From Ramlibacter pallidus (lineage in GTDB: Bacteria > Pseudomonadota > Gammaproteobacteria > Burkholderiales > Burkholderiaceae_C), in contig NZ_JADDIV010000003.1 in NCBI RefSeq assembly GCF_015070875.1, forward strand, positions 310,001 through 374,000: 64,000 nucleotides of DNA, given 5' to 3'. This document shows positions 37,928 to 46,142 of the stretch, in pieces; position 1 is the stretch's first letter, and each line of letters begins with the position of its first letter. The notes beneath the pieces are model-generated. The model was not told the DNA's origin and searched no databases. It was given only the letters and a program-made list of their open reading frames with translations. A program made the position numbers and the translations under genes.

Positions 37928-37941
37928 CTTATGCGGATAAG
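37928..37941. promoter_or_regulatory. Candidate sulfur-regulator (CysB/Cbl-like) site at cysI
   Basis: Palindrome CTTAT-GCGG-ATAAG about 90 bases upstream of the cysI ATG, next to an A/T-rich tract (37906-37922). Its core TTATGCGGATA is repeated exactly upstream of the sulfate-binding-protein gene at 40735-40748. Position and sharing suggest a LysR-type sulfur regulator such as CysB, whose gene is not in the window. Confidence 0.55.
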
Positions 37942-38039
37942 CTAATGCACCAGGACGGAAGCGGCTTTCCGGCCCATCTTCCGGCGCACGCGGATAAGAC
38001 GGGACCGGGCTGCCGAGCCACCACAATCACAACGAAGCC

Positions 38040-38756
38040 ATGGCACAGAGGATCTTCATCAAGGTGGTCGGGTTCACCGACGAGGAACGGCACGCGCTCA
38101 ACACGGTGTTCCGGCTCTCCGAGCAGTGCCTGACCATGTACCAGCTCTGGACGCCCGAGGCGCCGGAACCGGCCCGCGTGGCCCTGCTGGACGCGGGCAG
38201 CGGCGAGGCCTGGCTGGAGGCCGCGTCGCCGATGCCTGGCGACATGCAGCGCTTCTGGGTCGGGCCCAACCCGCCGGCCTCTGTGCTGCGGACCTTCCAG
38301 CGCCCGATCCCGTGGCCGGAGGTGGTCGAGAACCTCGACGCGCTGTTCGCCCCGGTACCCGACCTGGACCTGCCGATCGGCCCGGAATCCCTGATGTCCG
38401 ACAAGCAGGCCCTGATCGTCAGTGCCAACCGCGAGCGGCGCCTGTACCTGCGGGCGCGGCTGTCGCTGGCGAAGCTCACGCTGGCCGACGACGCGGCGAG
38501 CGGCGCCGCGGCGATGGAACTCACCCGCGGCAAGCAATACGACCTGGCGCTGGTCGACTGCGGCCTGCAGGACATGGACGCATGGGCGCTGCTGCGCCAG
38601 TTGCGCCAGGGGCAGCACCCGATCCGCCATGTGGCCATGACCCAGAGCGGCCTGTCCCTGGCCGAACGCGCGCGCGCGTGGCTCGCCGGCGCGGAGGCCC
38701 TGCGCGAACGGGCCGGGGAACTCGCCCGGCTGGACGGCTGGCTGGCGCGGATCTAG
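38040..38756 (+). CDS. Protein with degenerate receiver (REC-like) domain
   Basis: 238 residues. An N-terminal region of about 115 residues (MAQRIFIKVVGFTDEERHAL...) is unrecognised; residues about 120-220 resemble a response-regulator receiver. ALIVSANRERR replaces the usual acidic pair, DLALVDCGLQDMDAWALLRQ keeps the phospho-acceptor-like Asp, and the conserved Lys is lost in VAMTQSG. It probably cannot be phosphorylated in the normal way. It is divergent from cysI; the stop codon shares CTAG with the convergent mnmC-like gene. Confidence 0.75.
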   Translation: MAQRIFIKVVGFTDEERHALNTVFRLSEQCLTMYQLWTPEAPEPARVALLDAGSGEAWLEAASPMPGDMQRFWVGPNPPASVLRTFQRPIPWPEVVENLDALFAPVPDLDLPIGPESLMSDKQALIVSANRERRLYLRARLSLAKLTLADDAASGAAAMELTRGKQYDLALVDCGLQDMDAWALLRQLRQGQHPIRHVAMTQSGLSLAERARAWLAGAEALRERAGELARLDGWLARI

Positions 38757-40432
38757 CGCCCCTGCCGGGCGGCGTCCAGCGCCTGGGCGAGGCGCAGCGG
38801 GAGCGGCAAGGGTTCGCCGTGCAGCCGCGCGGCCAGCAGTTCCCCGCACAACGCGGCGAAGGTGAGCCCGCGGGATCCCATCGCCGTGCTGACCCACATA
38901 CCGGGGGCGCGTTCGCCGACCAGGGGCCGCCGGTCCGAGGAGGCGCATCGCACGCCGCTCCAGGCCGTCGTCCTGCTGCCGGCCAGGAGGGCGCCGGCCC
39001 CGGGCAGCAAGGTCCGCGCACGGTCCAGGTTCGCGGTGTCGTCCGCGCCGCGCACGTCGGCTTCCGTTTCACCGCGCCCGTACGTGGACCCCGTGATCCA
39101 GGCGCCGCGCTCCACCAGCGGAACGTCCGGCAGGAAGTGGCCGTTGCCGTTGACGGGGAAGGGCGGCAACGCGGCGGCGTTCTCCGGGCGCGGCGCCCAC
39201 GTGACCTGCCCGCGGACCGCCTGCAGCTGCAACCCGGCCGGGACCAACGCGGCGCTGCCCAGGGCGGCCGCCACCACGACCAGTGACGACACGGCCGCGC
39301 GGCCGTCCGCCGCGTCCACGTGCCAGTGCGGGCCCTCCCGCCGCACCTGATGCACCTGCCAGCTGCCTTCGAAGCGGATCCCCGGATCGCGCAACCAGGA
39401 GCGCACCAGCGCCGCCGGCTCGATCCAGGCGGCGTTCCCGTGCCACCACGCGGGTTGCGAGGGCGCCCAGCCGGCCAGGCGCTTCTGCGTCTCGGTCGCG
39501 CCGCGCGTCCAGGGCTCCAGGCCTTCGATCGGGGGCGGTGGCCGCGGGTCGTCCCCGCGCCATTCGAGGACACCCGTGGCGCCCCATTCGAGGCCCGCGG
39601 CCAGTCGCCGGGTCGCTTCCTGCAAGGTGATGCGCACGCCGGCGCGGGACAGGCGCGACAGCGGGTTGTCGTCCGGGGTCTGGTGGGGCGCCAGCAATCC
39701 CACCGGAAGCTGCGAGGCGCCCATGGCCGGCGCTGCCGCCGCATCGACCACCAGCACCGACCAGCCGCGCCGGGCGAGGCTCGCTGCCACCGCCGCACCG
39801 GCAAGGCCGGCGCCGATGACGGTGGCGCGGGAGGGATGCACGACGGTCTCCGGCTGCAGGCCCTTGACGTCCCAGTCCGGCGCGTAGCGTGCGGACAGGT
39901 CGGGACCTTCGCCTTCGGCCTGCCAACCGCACGCGGCGAGGTGCGGCTTCCAGCCCTGCGGCGCCGTGAGCATCGCGTCCCGCCGGCACAGCCGCGTGAC
40001 CGCCTTGGCCATCGCGGCATCGGCGGTGAATGCCTGCGGCCGGGCCACCACCACCGCGTCGGCCCGGAACGCCAGTTCGCGCAGCGTGGAGGACACCTCG
40101 CCCACGCACAGCGTCAGGACGACCTTGCCGTCCTCGAGCGAGAAGCGGTGGAAGCCGGGGGCGAGGCCGTCCCACTGCGCCGCGAGCGCACCGGCGAGGG
40201 CGCCGGCCTCGCCGTCCTGCGGCTGCAACAGCTGCGCCGCCTCCTCCGGCGATCCGGCGATCGCGACGCCATGCAGGAGCCGCGGACGGTGCGGATCGGC
40301 ACGCCAGCGCTGCCACAGGCGCAGGAAAGCGGCGCCGCCGTCCCATCCGACCTGCAGGACGCGCCATTGCGCCTGGCCCTGCCAGGCGTGCGGGGGCGCC
40401 TCGTCGCCGGCCGCAGTGGCGCCGGCGCTCAT
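38753..40432 (-). CDS. mnmC: MnmC-like FAD oxidoreductase with degenerate methyltransferase half
   Basis: 559 residues. The C-terminal about 360 residues match the MnmC oxidase domain that converts cmnm5(s2)U34 to nm5(s2)U34 in t[23 protein letters not shown] near residue 200, then [19 protein letters not shown] and [23 protein letters not shown]. The N-terminal about 200 residues align to MnmD by order ([31 protein letters not shown]). The SAM motif GFGTGLNF is lost, the DGFAPxxNP motif is absent, and about 35 N-terminal residues are missing. It probably oxidises but does not methylate. Confidence 0.8.
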   Translation of the reverse strand: MSAGATAAGDEAPPHAWQGQAQWRVLQVGWDGGAAFLRLWQRWRADPHRPRLLHGVAIAGSPEEAAQLLQPQDGEAGALAGALAAQWDGLAPGFHRFSLEDGKVVLTLCVGEVSSTLRELAFRADAVVVARPQAFTADAAMAKAVTRLCRRDAMLTAPQGWKPHLAACGWQAEGEGPDLSARYAPDWDVKGLQPETVVHPSRATVIGAGLAGAAVAASLARRGWSVLVVDAAAAPAMGASQLPVGLLAPHQTPDDNPLSRLSRAGVRITLQEATRRLAAGLEWGATGVLEWRGDDPRPPPPIEGLEPWTRGATETQKRLAGWAPSQPAWWHGNAAWIEPAALVRSWLRDPGIRFEGSWQVHQVRREGPHWHVDAADGRAAVSSLVVVAAALGSAALVPAGLQLQAVRGQVTWAPRPENAAALPPFPVNGNGHFLPDVPLVERGAWITGSTYGRGETEADVRGADDTANLDRARTLLPGAGALLAGSRTTAWSGVRCASSDRRPLVGERAPGMWVSTAMGSRGLTFAALCGELLAARLHGEPLPLPLRLAQALDAARQGR

Positions 40433-40433
40433 C

Positions 40434-40706
40434 TCATTGCGAGGGCGGCACGTAACCGGCGGCGGCATCCGCGCCGCCGCCGAAGAAGTGGTTCTCCATC
40501 TGGCGCTTGAGGTACTCGCGCGCACGCTGGTCGGCCAGGTTCAGCCGGTTCTCGTTCACCAGCATGGTCTGGTGCTTGATCCAGCCTTGCCAGGCTTCCT
40601 TGCTGACGTTCTCGTAGATGCGCTTGCCCAGCTCGCCGGGATAAGGGGGGAAGTCGAGGCCTTCGGCGTCGCGGCCGAGCTTGATGCAGTGGACGGTGCG
40701 TGCCAT
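40434..40706 (-). CDS. yggX: Fe(2+)-trafficking / oxidative damage protection protein
   Basis: 90-residue YggX family protein. Characteristic sequence: [20 protein letters not shown] with the conserved Cys at residue 7, [20 protein letters not shown] and [12 protein letters not shown]. It protects Fe-S enzymes and helps MutY in enteric bacteria. The C-terminus has an extra [15 protein letters not shown] tail. It is one base from the mnmC-like start and co-directional with it. Confidence 0.94.
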   Translation of the reverse strand: MARTVHCIKLGRDAEGLDFPPYPGELGKRIYENVSKEAWQGWIKHQTMLVNENRLNLADQRAREYLKRQMENHFFGGGADAAAGYVPPSQ

Positions 40707-40734
40707 TCACGCCTCCTGGAAGGGAAAGCTTGTG

Positions 40735-40748
40735 CTTATGCGGATATG
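40735..40748. promoter_or_regulatory. Candidate sulfur-regulator site at sbp
   Basis: CTTATGCGGATATG, identical over its first 12 bases to the palindrome upstream of cysI, located 76 bases before the sbp ATG. The right arm has one mismatch (ATATG instead of ATAAG). Sharing between two sulfur-assimilation promoters is the evidence. Confidence 0.5.
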
Positions 40749-40823
40749 CAACTGAAAAGTCTGTCGTTCCCGTTGCGCGGGCGGGCTCCCAGAATGCGCC
40801 CACACACAACAAGGACGCTTTCC

Positions 40824-41858
40824 ATGAGCCTTCGCCGCGACTTTATCAAGATTCCCCTGGTGCTCGCCGCCGCCGGCGGCCTGGGGCTCACCGGCCTGCC
40901 GACGCTGGCGCAGTCCGTGCAGCTGCTGAACGTCTCCTACGACCCCACGCGCGAGCTGTACGTCGAGTTCAACCAGGCGTTCGCGAAGCACTGGAAGGCG
41001 AAGACGGGGCAGGACATCACGGTGAAGCAGTCGCACGGCGGTTCCGGCAAGCAGGCGCGCTCGATCATCGACGGCCTCGATGCGGACGTCGCGACGCTGG
41101 CGCTCGCCGGCGACACCGATGCGCTGGTCAGGAACGGCGGCTGGGTCCGGCCGGACTGGCAGAAGCGCCTGCCGCACAACTCTTCCCCGTACACGTCGAC
41201 CATCGTGCTGGTCGTGCGCGCCGGCAACCCGAAGGGCATCAGGGACTGGGACGACCTGGTCAAGCCGGGCGTGAGCGTCATCACGCCGAACCCGAAGACC
41301 TCCGGCGGCGCGCGCTGGAACTACCTGGCCGCGTGGGAGTTCGCCAAGCGCAAGTACGGCGGCGACGCCAAGGCGCGCGACTTCGTCGCCAGCCTGTACG
41401 GCAACGTGCCGGTGCTGGACACGGGGGCGCGCGGATCGACGATCACCTTCGCCCAGCGCAACCAGGGCGACGTGCTCATCGCGTGGGAGAACGAGGCCTA
41501 CCTGCTGGAGAAGGAGTTCGGCGCGAAGTTCGACGTGATCGCGCCGTCCGTCAGCATCCTGGCCGAACCCGCCGTCGCGGTGGTCGACAAGGTGGTGGAC
41601 AAGAAGGGCACGCGCGCGGTGGCCGAGGAGTACCTCAAGTACCTGTACTCCGAGGAAGGCCAGGACATCGCCGGCAAGCACTTCTACCGCCCGGCGGTGT
41701 CGCAGAAGGCGCAGGCCAAGTACGCGAAGCAGTTCCCGAAGCTGGACCTGTTCACCATCGACCAGGCGTTCGGCGGCTGGGACCAGGCGACCAGGGTGCA
41801 CTTCGCCGACGGCGGCTCGTTCGACCAGATCTACACGCGGAAATTGGGCAGCCGCTGA
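40824..41858 (+). CDS. sbp: Sulfate ABC transporter substrate-binding protein
   Basis: 344-residue periplasmic sulfate/thiosulfate-binding protein. The signal peptide has a twin-arginine-like RRDFIK followed by a hydrophobic stretch to TLAQS. Family motifs: [60 protein letters not shown] and [13 protein letters not shown]. No cysT/cysW/cysA permease genes follow, so it must work with a transporter encoded elsewhere. A shared palindrome upstream links it to the cysI operon. Confidence 0.94.
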   Translation: MSLRRDFIKIPLVLAAAGGLGLTGLPTLAQSVQLLNVSYDPTRELYVEFNQAFAKHWKAKTGQDITVKQSHGGSGKQARSIIDGLDADVATLALAGDTDALVRNGGWVRPDWQKRLPHNSSPYTSTIVLVVRAGNPKGIRDWDDLVKPGVSVITPNPKTSGGARWNYLAAWEFAKRKYGGDAKARDFVASLYGNVPVLDTGARGSTITFAQRNQGDVLIAWENEAYLLEKEFGAKFDVIAPSVSILAEPAVAVVDKVVDKKGTRAVAEEYLKYLYSEEGQDIAGKHFYRPAVSQKAQAKYAKQFPKLDLFTIDQAFGGWDQATRVHFADGGSFDQIYTRKLGSR

Positions 41859-41860
41859 CA

Positions 41861-41879
41861 GCGCCCGGCGCGCGGGCGC
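41861..41879. terminator. Possible hairpin after sbp
   Basis: Stem GCGCCCG (41861-41867) with CGGGCGC (41873-41879), three bases after the sbp stop. There is no T-run, so intrinsic termination would be weak. Confidence 0.35.
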
Positions 41880-41912
41880 GAAGAATGGGGCGACCTCACG
41901 CAAGGAGCCCTG

Positions 41913-42476
41913 ATGACCTATCGCATCGCCGTCCTCGTCGGCAGCCTGCGCCGCGAATCCCTCAACCGCCAACTGGCCGCGGCGCTGGCGAAGCTCGCGC
42001 CGCAGTCGCTGGAGCTGGTGCCCGTGCGCATCGACGACCTGCCGCCCTACGACCAGGACGACGACGGCCACCCGGCCGAGCCGGTGCGCCGCATGAAGAC
42101 GGAGATCGCCGCGGCGCAAGGCGTGCTGTTCGTGACGCCCGAGTACAACCGCTCGGTGCCAGGCGTCCTGAAGAACGCGATCGACCACGGATCGCGCCCC
42201 TACGGCCAGAGCGTCTGGAGCGGCAAGCCCGCGGCCGTCGCCGGCATTTCGGTCGGCACCATCGGCACCGCGGCGGCCCAGCAGCACCTGCGGACCATCC
42301 TCGCCTACCTGGACATGCCGACGCTGGGGCAGCCCGAGGTGTTCCTGCAGGACAAGCCCGGCTTCTTCACCGCCGACGGCATCGGCCCCGACGACACGCA
42401 GCAGTTCCTGCAGAAGTTCATGGAGCGCTTCGCCGACTGGGTGAAGCACCACGCCGACCGGGTGGCGAACCGCTGA
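41913..42476 (+). CDS. NADPH-dependent FMN reductase (ChrR/SsuE-like)
   Basis: 187-residue flavodoxin-fold reductase. Motifs: LVGSLRRESLNRQLAAALAK (FMN phosphate loop, residues about 8-28) and TPEYNRSVPGVLKNAIDHGS then RP (near 78-98), characteristic of the NAD(P)H:FMN/quinone reductase family that includes ChrR. AAGGAGCC precedes the ATG. It may reduce quinones, chromate or free FMN; closeness to sbp allows a role in sulfonate use (SsuE-like), but no ssuD is present. Confidence 0.9.
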   Translation: MTYRIAVLVGSLRRESLNRQLAAALAKLAPQSLELVPVRIDDLPPYDQDDDGHPAEPVRRMKTEIAAAQGVLFVTPEYNRSVPGVLKNAIDHGSRPYGQSVWSGKPAAVAGISVGTIGTAAAQQHLRTILAYLDMPTLGQPEVFLQDKPGFFTADGIGPDDTQQFLQKFMERFADWVKHHADRVANR

Positions 42477-42478
42477 CG

Positions 42479-42510
42479 CGCAAGAGCCCGCGCGAAGGCG
42501 GGCTCTTGCG
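42479..42510. terminator. Bidirectional hairpin between convergent reductases
   Basis: Perfect 13-base stem CGCAAGAGCCCGC (42479-42491) with GCGGGCTCTTGCG (42498-42510) and a 6-base loop. There is no T-run on either side. It separates the convergent FMN reductase and azoreductase genes. Its core resembles, but is not, the composite repeat seen in the first 24 kb. Confidence 0.65.
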
Positions 42511-42532
42511 GAGTGCGGCCGTGCCGCCGGAC

Positions 42533-43174
42533 TCAGGCGCGCAGCGCGGCCTGGCCTTCGTTCGCCGCCGGCGCGAGTTGGGCCTGGATGGCGAAGGCCG
42601 CCTGCTCCATCGCGGCCGCGCGCGCGGCGTCCCCCATCGCCAGGCCTTCGGCGCGCACGAAGCGCAGGTCCGTGATGCCGAAGAAGCCGAACACCGCCTT
42701 CAGGTAGCTTTCCTGGTGCTCCATGGCCGACCCGTCCGGATACGCGCCGCCACGGCTGGAGGCGACGATGACGGTCTTGCCCCCGGCCAGGCCTTCCGGT
42801 CCCTTGTCGGTGTAGCGGAACGTGCGTCCGGCTTGCGCGATGCGGTCGATCCACGCCTTGAGCTGGCTCGGGACCGAGAAGTTGTACATCGGGGCACCGA
42901 CCACCACGACGTCGGCTTCGAGGAACTGGCGCACCAGCCGTTCCGAAACGATGTTCTCGCGGCGTTGCGCGTCGGTCAGGTCCGCGGCGTCCGGCCCCAG
43001 CCGGAACCCGAGCGAATCCTGGTCCAGGTGGCTCGGTGCGTCCACGGCCAGGTCCAGGTACTGGACCACGGTGGCGCCATGGGCGGCCTGCCACTCGGCG
43101 ACGATGCGGCGGGTCAGTTCGCGCGAGGCGGATTGGGCGCCCAGCGGGCTGGAATCGATGTGCAGCAGTTTCAA
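42533..43174 (-). CDS. azoR: FMN-dependent NADH-azoreductase
   Basis: 213-residue flavodoxin-fold enzyme reducing azo compounds and quinones with NADH. Motifs: [39 protein letters not shown], then [12 protein letters not shown] and [13 protein letters not shown]. The start is TTG at 43174, set by AGGAG six bases upstream. It is divergent from a LysR-type regulator that probably controls it. The enzyme probably serves in quinone detoxification. Confidence 0.92.
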   Translation of the reverse strand: MKLLHIDSSPLGAQSASRELTRRIVAEWQAAHGATVVQYLDLAVDAPSHLDQDSLGFRLGPDAADLTDAQRRENIVSERLVRQFLEADVVVVGAPMYNFSVPSQLKAWIDRIAQAGRTFRYTDKGPEGLAGGKTVIVASSRGGAYPDGSAMEHQESYLKAVFGFFGITDLRFVRAEGLAMGDAARAAAMEQAAFAIQAQLAPAANEGQAALRA

Positions 43175-43210
43175 GGTCTTCTCCTGTCGTGGCGGGCACG
43201 ATCGCGCCCA

Positions 43211-43285
43211 TGCATTGATTGTGAGGATGGGTCGCTGCATTGATAAGCCGGCAATTTCGGGATAGATTGTTCTACCTATGGAACA
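43211..43285. promoter_or_regulatory. azoR-lysR control region with repeats
   Basis: Direct repeat TGCATTGAT at 43211-43219 and 43236-43244, and an inverted repeat TGTTC-7 bases-GAACA (43269-43273 and 43281-43285) that straddles the LysR ATG. Either may bind the LysR protein; an operator over the start codon would suit autorepression. This is inference. Confidence 0.4.
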
Positions 43286-44204
43286 GTCGACGCGCGATCT
43301 CAACGACATGCTGTACTTCGCCGAGGTGGTCGACCGGGGCGGGTTCGCCGCCGCCGGCCGGGCCTTGAGCATCCCGAAATCGCGCCTCTCCCGGCGGGTC
43401 TCGGACCTGGAGGCGCGCCTGGGCGTGCGCCTGCTCCAGCGCACCACGCGCAAGCTTTCGCTCACCCAGGCCGGCGAGATCTACCACCGGCACTGCGTGG
43501 CGATGCGGGAGCAGGCCGAAGCCGCGGACGAAGCCGTGGCGCAGGTGCGCACCGAGCCGCGCGGCACCGTGCGCGTGACGTGCCCCGTGACGCTGGCGCA
43601 GACCGCGATCGGGCCGCTGCTGCCCCGGTTCCTGGCGGCGCACCCGCAGGTGCGGGTGGAGATGCAGGTCAGCAACCGCGTGGTCGACCTCGTGCAGGAG
43701 GGCGTGGATGTCGCCCTGCGGGTGCGCACCAGCCTCGACGACAGCGGCAGCCTGGTCGTGAAGAACCTGGGCATCACGCAGACCCTGCTCGTCGCCAGCC
43801 CGCAGTTGCTGCAGCGCTTCGGCCAGCCCGCCGGCCCCGCTGACCTGCGGCACCTCCCCTCCGTGGCCATGTCCGCCGGCGACGGGCGGGCGACCTGGCG
43901 CCTGCGGGGCCCCGGCGGCGAGGCCTTCGAGCTGGTGCACCGGCCGGTCTACACCGCGGACGACATGCTGACGCTGAAGTTCGCCGTGCTCCAGGGCACG
44001 GGCATGGGCCTGCTGCCCGACTACATGTGCGGCGAGGCGCTGCGCAGCGGCGAACTGGTGCCCGTGCTGCCCGGCTGGCCGCCGCAGGAGGCCATGGTGC
44101 TGGCGGTCTTTCCGTCGCGCCGTGGTATGGTCCCCGCCGTCCGCCGCTTCATCGATTTCCTGTCTTCGCACGTGGCCGGCGAACGCATCGTGGGGGTGCC
44201 GTGA
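43278..44204 (+). CDS. LysR-family transcriptional regulator
   Basis: 308 residues. N-terminal winged helix: [20 protein letters not shown] then [20 protein letters not shown] (residues about 14-54). The effector domain is of the subgroup whose members often control quinone/azo-reductase genes, with [20 protein letters not shown] and [13 protein letters not shown]. It is divergent from azoR, and its stop overlaps the next gene's GTG start (GTGA). Confidence 0.92.
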   Translation: MEQSTRDLNDMLYFAEVVDRGGFAAAGRALSIPKSRLSRRVSDLEARLGVRLLQRTTRKLSLTQAGEIYHRHCVAMREQAEAADEAVAQVRTEPRGTVRVTCPVTLAQTAIGPLLPRFLAAHPQVRVEMQVSNRVVDLVQEGVDVALRVRTSLDDSGSLVVKNLGITQTLLVASPQLLQRFGQPAGPADLRHLPSVAMSAGDGRATWRLRGPGGEAFELVHRPVYTADDMLTLKFAVLQGTGMGLLPDYMCGEALRSGELVPVLPGWPPQEAMVLAVFPSRRGMVPAVRRFIDFLSSHVAGERIVGVP

Positions 44205-44668
44205 AGGTCCTGCTGGTGTTGCTGTCCTGGGTGGCCGTGTTCGGCGCCGGCTTCGCGTCCGGCGTGTACCTGCTGCCGATCCTGGCGGCCCCGCCGTCCC
44301 CGGCCACGTCGGAGGTTCAGGCGGCCATGCTGTCCGCGAGCTACCGCGCGCGCTTCCGCCGCGAGCTCCCCGGCAGCGACCTGCTGCACTGGGGCGAAGG
44401 CGACGTGAGCGTGGGGCCGCGCGCGGTGACGCTGCAGGGCCGCCTAGCGCCCGGGCCGGCCTACCGCCTGTACCTCGTGCGCGGGTTCGTCGACACCGAG
44501 GAGGGCTTCGTGCGCGCCAGGCCGCAGGCCCTGGCGGTCGGCGACATCCGGACCTTCGAGAACTTCCTCGTGCCGCTGCCGGCGGACACGCGGCTGGAAG
44601 ACTACGACACGGTGGTCGTGTGGTGCGAGGGCTTCTCGCGCTTCATCACGGCGGCGAAATACCGCTGA
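44201..44668 (+). CDS. Membrane-anchored DM13-domain protein
   Basis: 155 residues. An N-terminal hydrophobic segment VLLVLLSWVAVFGAGFASGV acts as signal or anchor. The DM13 domain covers residues about 45-155: YRARFRRELPGSDLLHWGEG, AYRLYLVRGFVD and YDTVVVWCEGFSRFITAAKY with the conserved Cys. DM13 domains are proposed to take part in extracytoplasmic redox reactions. It starts with GTG overlapping the LysR stop, so the two are translationally coupled. The 3' end overlaps glgA on the other strand by 23 bases. Confidence 0.83.
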   Translation: MKVLLVLLSWVAVFGAGFASGVYLLPILAAPPSPATSEVQAAMLSASYRARFRRELPGSDLLHWGEGDVSVGPRAVTLQGRLAPGPAYRLYLVRGFVDTEEGFVRARPQALAVGDIRTFENFLVPLPADTRLEDYDTVVVWCEGFSRFITAAKYR

Positions 44669-46142
44669 CGGCGGCAGGCAGCGCGCCGCGCTGGAGCGCC
44701 GCGCGCTGGTAGACCTCCAGGTACTGGTGCGCGCTGTCTTCCCAGCCGAAGTTGCGCGACATGCCGTTGGCCTGGATGCGCCGCCAGCGCTTCGGGTCGC
44801 GGAACGCGCCCTGCGCGCGCGCCAGGGCGTCGTGCAACGCCGCGGCGTCGCAGGCCTTCATGACGAAGCCCGTGCCGTGGGCCGGGTCGGCCGAGGCATC
44901 CGTCACCGAATCGAGCAGCCCGCCCACCGGCCCCACGATCGGCGGAGTGCCGTACGCCTGGCTGTACATCTGGTTCAGGCCGCACGGTTCGAAGCGCGAA
45001 GGCATCAGGAAGGCGTCGGCGCCGGCCTCGATGAGGTGCGCGAGACCTTCGTCGAAGCCGAGGGTCACTGCCACCTGTTGCGGATGCTGCCGCGCGGCCG
45101 CGCGCAGGGCGTCCTGCAGCGCCGGCTCGCCGTTGCCCAGCACCACCAGTTGCGCGCCGGACTCGACGATGCGGGGCAGGGCGGCCAGCACCAGGTCCAC
45201 GCCCTTCTGCGGCGTGAGCCGGCTCACCATGGACAGGACCATCGCGTCGGACCACACCGGCAGGCCCACGCGGCCCTGCAGTGCCGCCTTGCAGGAGGCC
45301 TTGCCCTCCAGGCGGCCTGGCCCGAAGTGGAAGGGCAGCAGCGGATCGGTCTGCGGGTTCCACACGTGCGTGTCGATGCCGTTCAGGATGCCGTGCAGCC
45401 GGGCCGAGCGCGCGCGCAGGATGCCGTCGAAGCCGACGCCATGCGCTTGCGTCTGGATCTCGCGGGCGTACGTGGGGCTCACCGTGGTGATCGCGTCGGC
45501 AAACTGCAGGCCCGCCTTCAGCATGGACAGCTGGCCCCAGAACTCCACGCCGTCGATGCCGCGCCACATCGGCGCGACACCGAGCAGGTCGGCCGTCTCC
45601 ATGGGGAACACGCCCTGGAAGGCCAGGTTGTGGATGGTGACCACGCTCGTCGCCGTGCGCTCCTGTGGCGCCAGCATGCGCGATTGCGCGAGGTACAGCG
45701 GCGCCAGCCCGCAGGGCCAGTCGTTCGCATGGACGACGTCGGCGGTCCATCCGGGCAGCGGCGAGTGCACGGTGCCGAGCAGGGCCGCCACGCGCGACAG
45801 CATGCCGAAGCGCATCGCGTTGTCGGCGTAGTCGCTCCCGGATGCGTCCACGTAGGGGCCGCCGTTGCGCTGGTACAGCGCGGGGCACGCCAGCAGCAGC
45901 AGCGTCACGCCCGAGGCGAGCTTCACCGGCAGCAGCTGCGCCGCGGGCCACTGGCCGTAGGGCGCGAGGTCCACGCTCTCGCCGACTTCGCCGCTGACCT
46001 GCATGTCCTTGTACGCGGGCAGCAGCAGCTTGACGTCGTGCCCGAGCGAAGCGAGCGTCGCAGGGAGTGCCCCGCTGACATCGCCCAGCCCACCCGTCTT
46101 GACGTAGGGGGCGCATTCCGGCGTGGCGAACAGGATGTTCAT
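44646..46142 (-). CDS. glgA: Glycogen synthase (ADP-glucose)
   Basis: 498-residue GT5 glycosyltransferase extending alpha-1,4-glucan from ADP-glucose. KTGGLGDVSGALP near residue 16 binds the nucleotide sugar; HANDWPCGLAPLYL, TIHNLAFQGVFP, SRLTPQKGVDLVL and PSRFEPCGLNQMYSQAYGTP are all intact. The ATG overlaps the malQ-treY stop (ATGA). It is the last gene of the glg-tre operon, far from glgC, which is at the other end. Confidence 0.96.
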   Translation of the reverse strand: MNILFATPECAPYVKTGGLGDVSGALPATLASLGHDVKLLLPAYKDMQVSGEVGESVDLAPYGQWPAAQLLPVKLASGVTLLLLACPALYQRNGGPYVDASGSDYADNAMRFGMLSRVAALLGTVHSPLPGWTADVVHANDWPCGLAPLYLAQSRMLAPQERTATSVVTIHNLAFQGVFPMETADLLGVAPMWRGIDGVEFWGQLSMLKAGLQFADAITTVSPTYAREIQTQAHGVGFDGILRARSARLHGILNGIDTHVWNPQTDPLLPFHFGPGRLEGKASCKAALQGRVGLPVWSDAMVLSMVSRLTPQKGVDLVLAALPRIVESGAQLVVLGNGEPALQDALRAAARQHPQQVAVTLGFDEGLAHLIEAGADAFLMPSRFEPCGLNQMYSQAYGTPPIVGPVGGLLDSVTDASADPAHGTGFVMKACDAAALHDALARAQGAFRDPKRWRRIQANGMSRNFGWEDSAHQYLEVYQRAALQRGALPAAVSGISPP

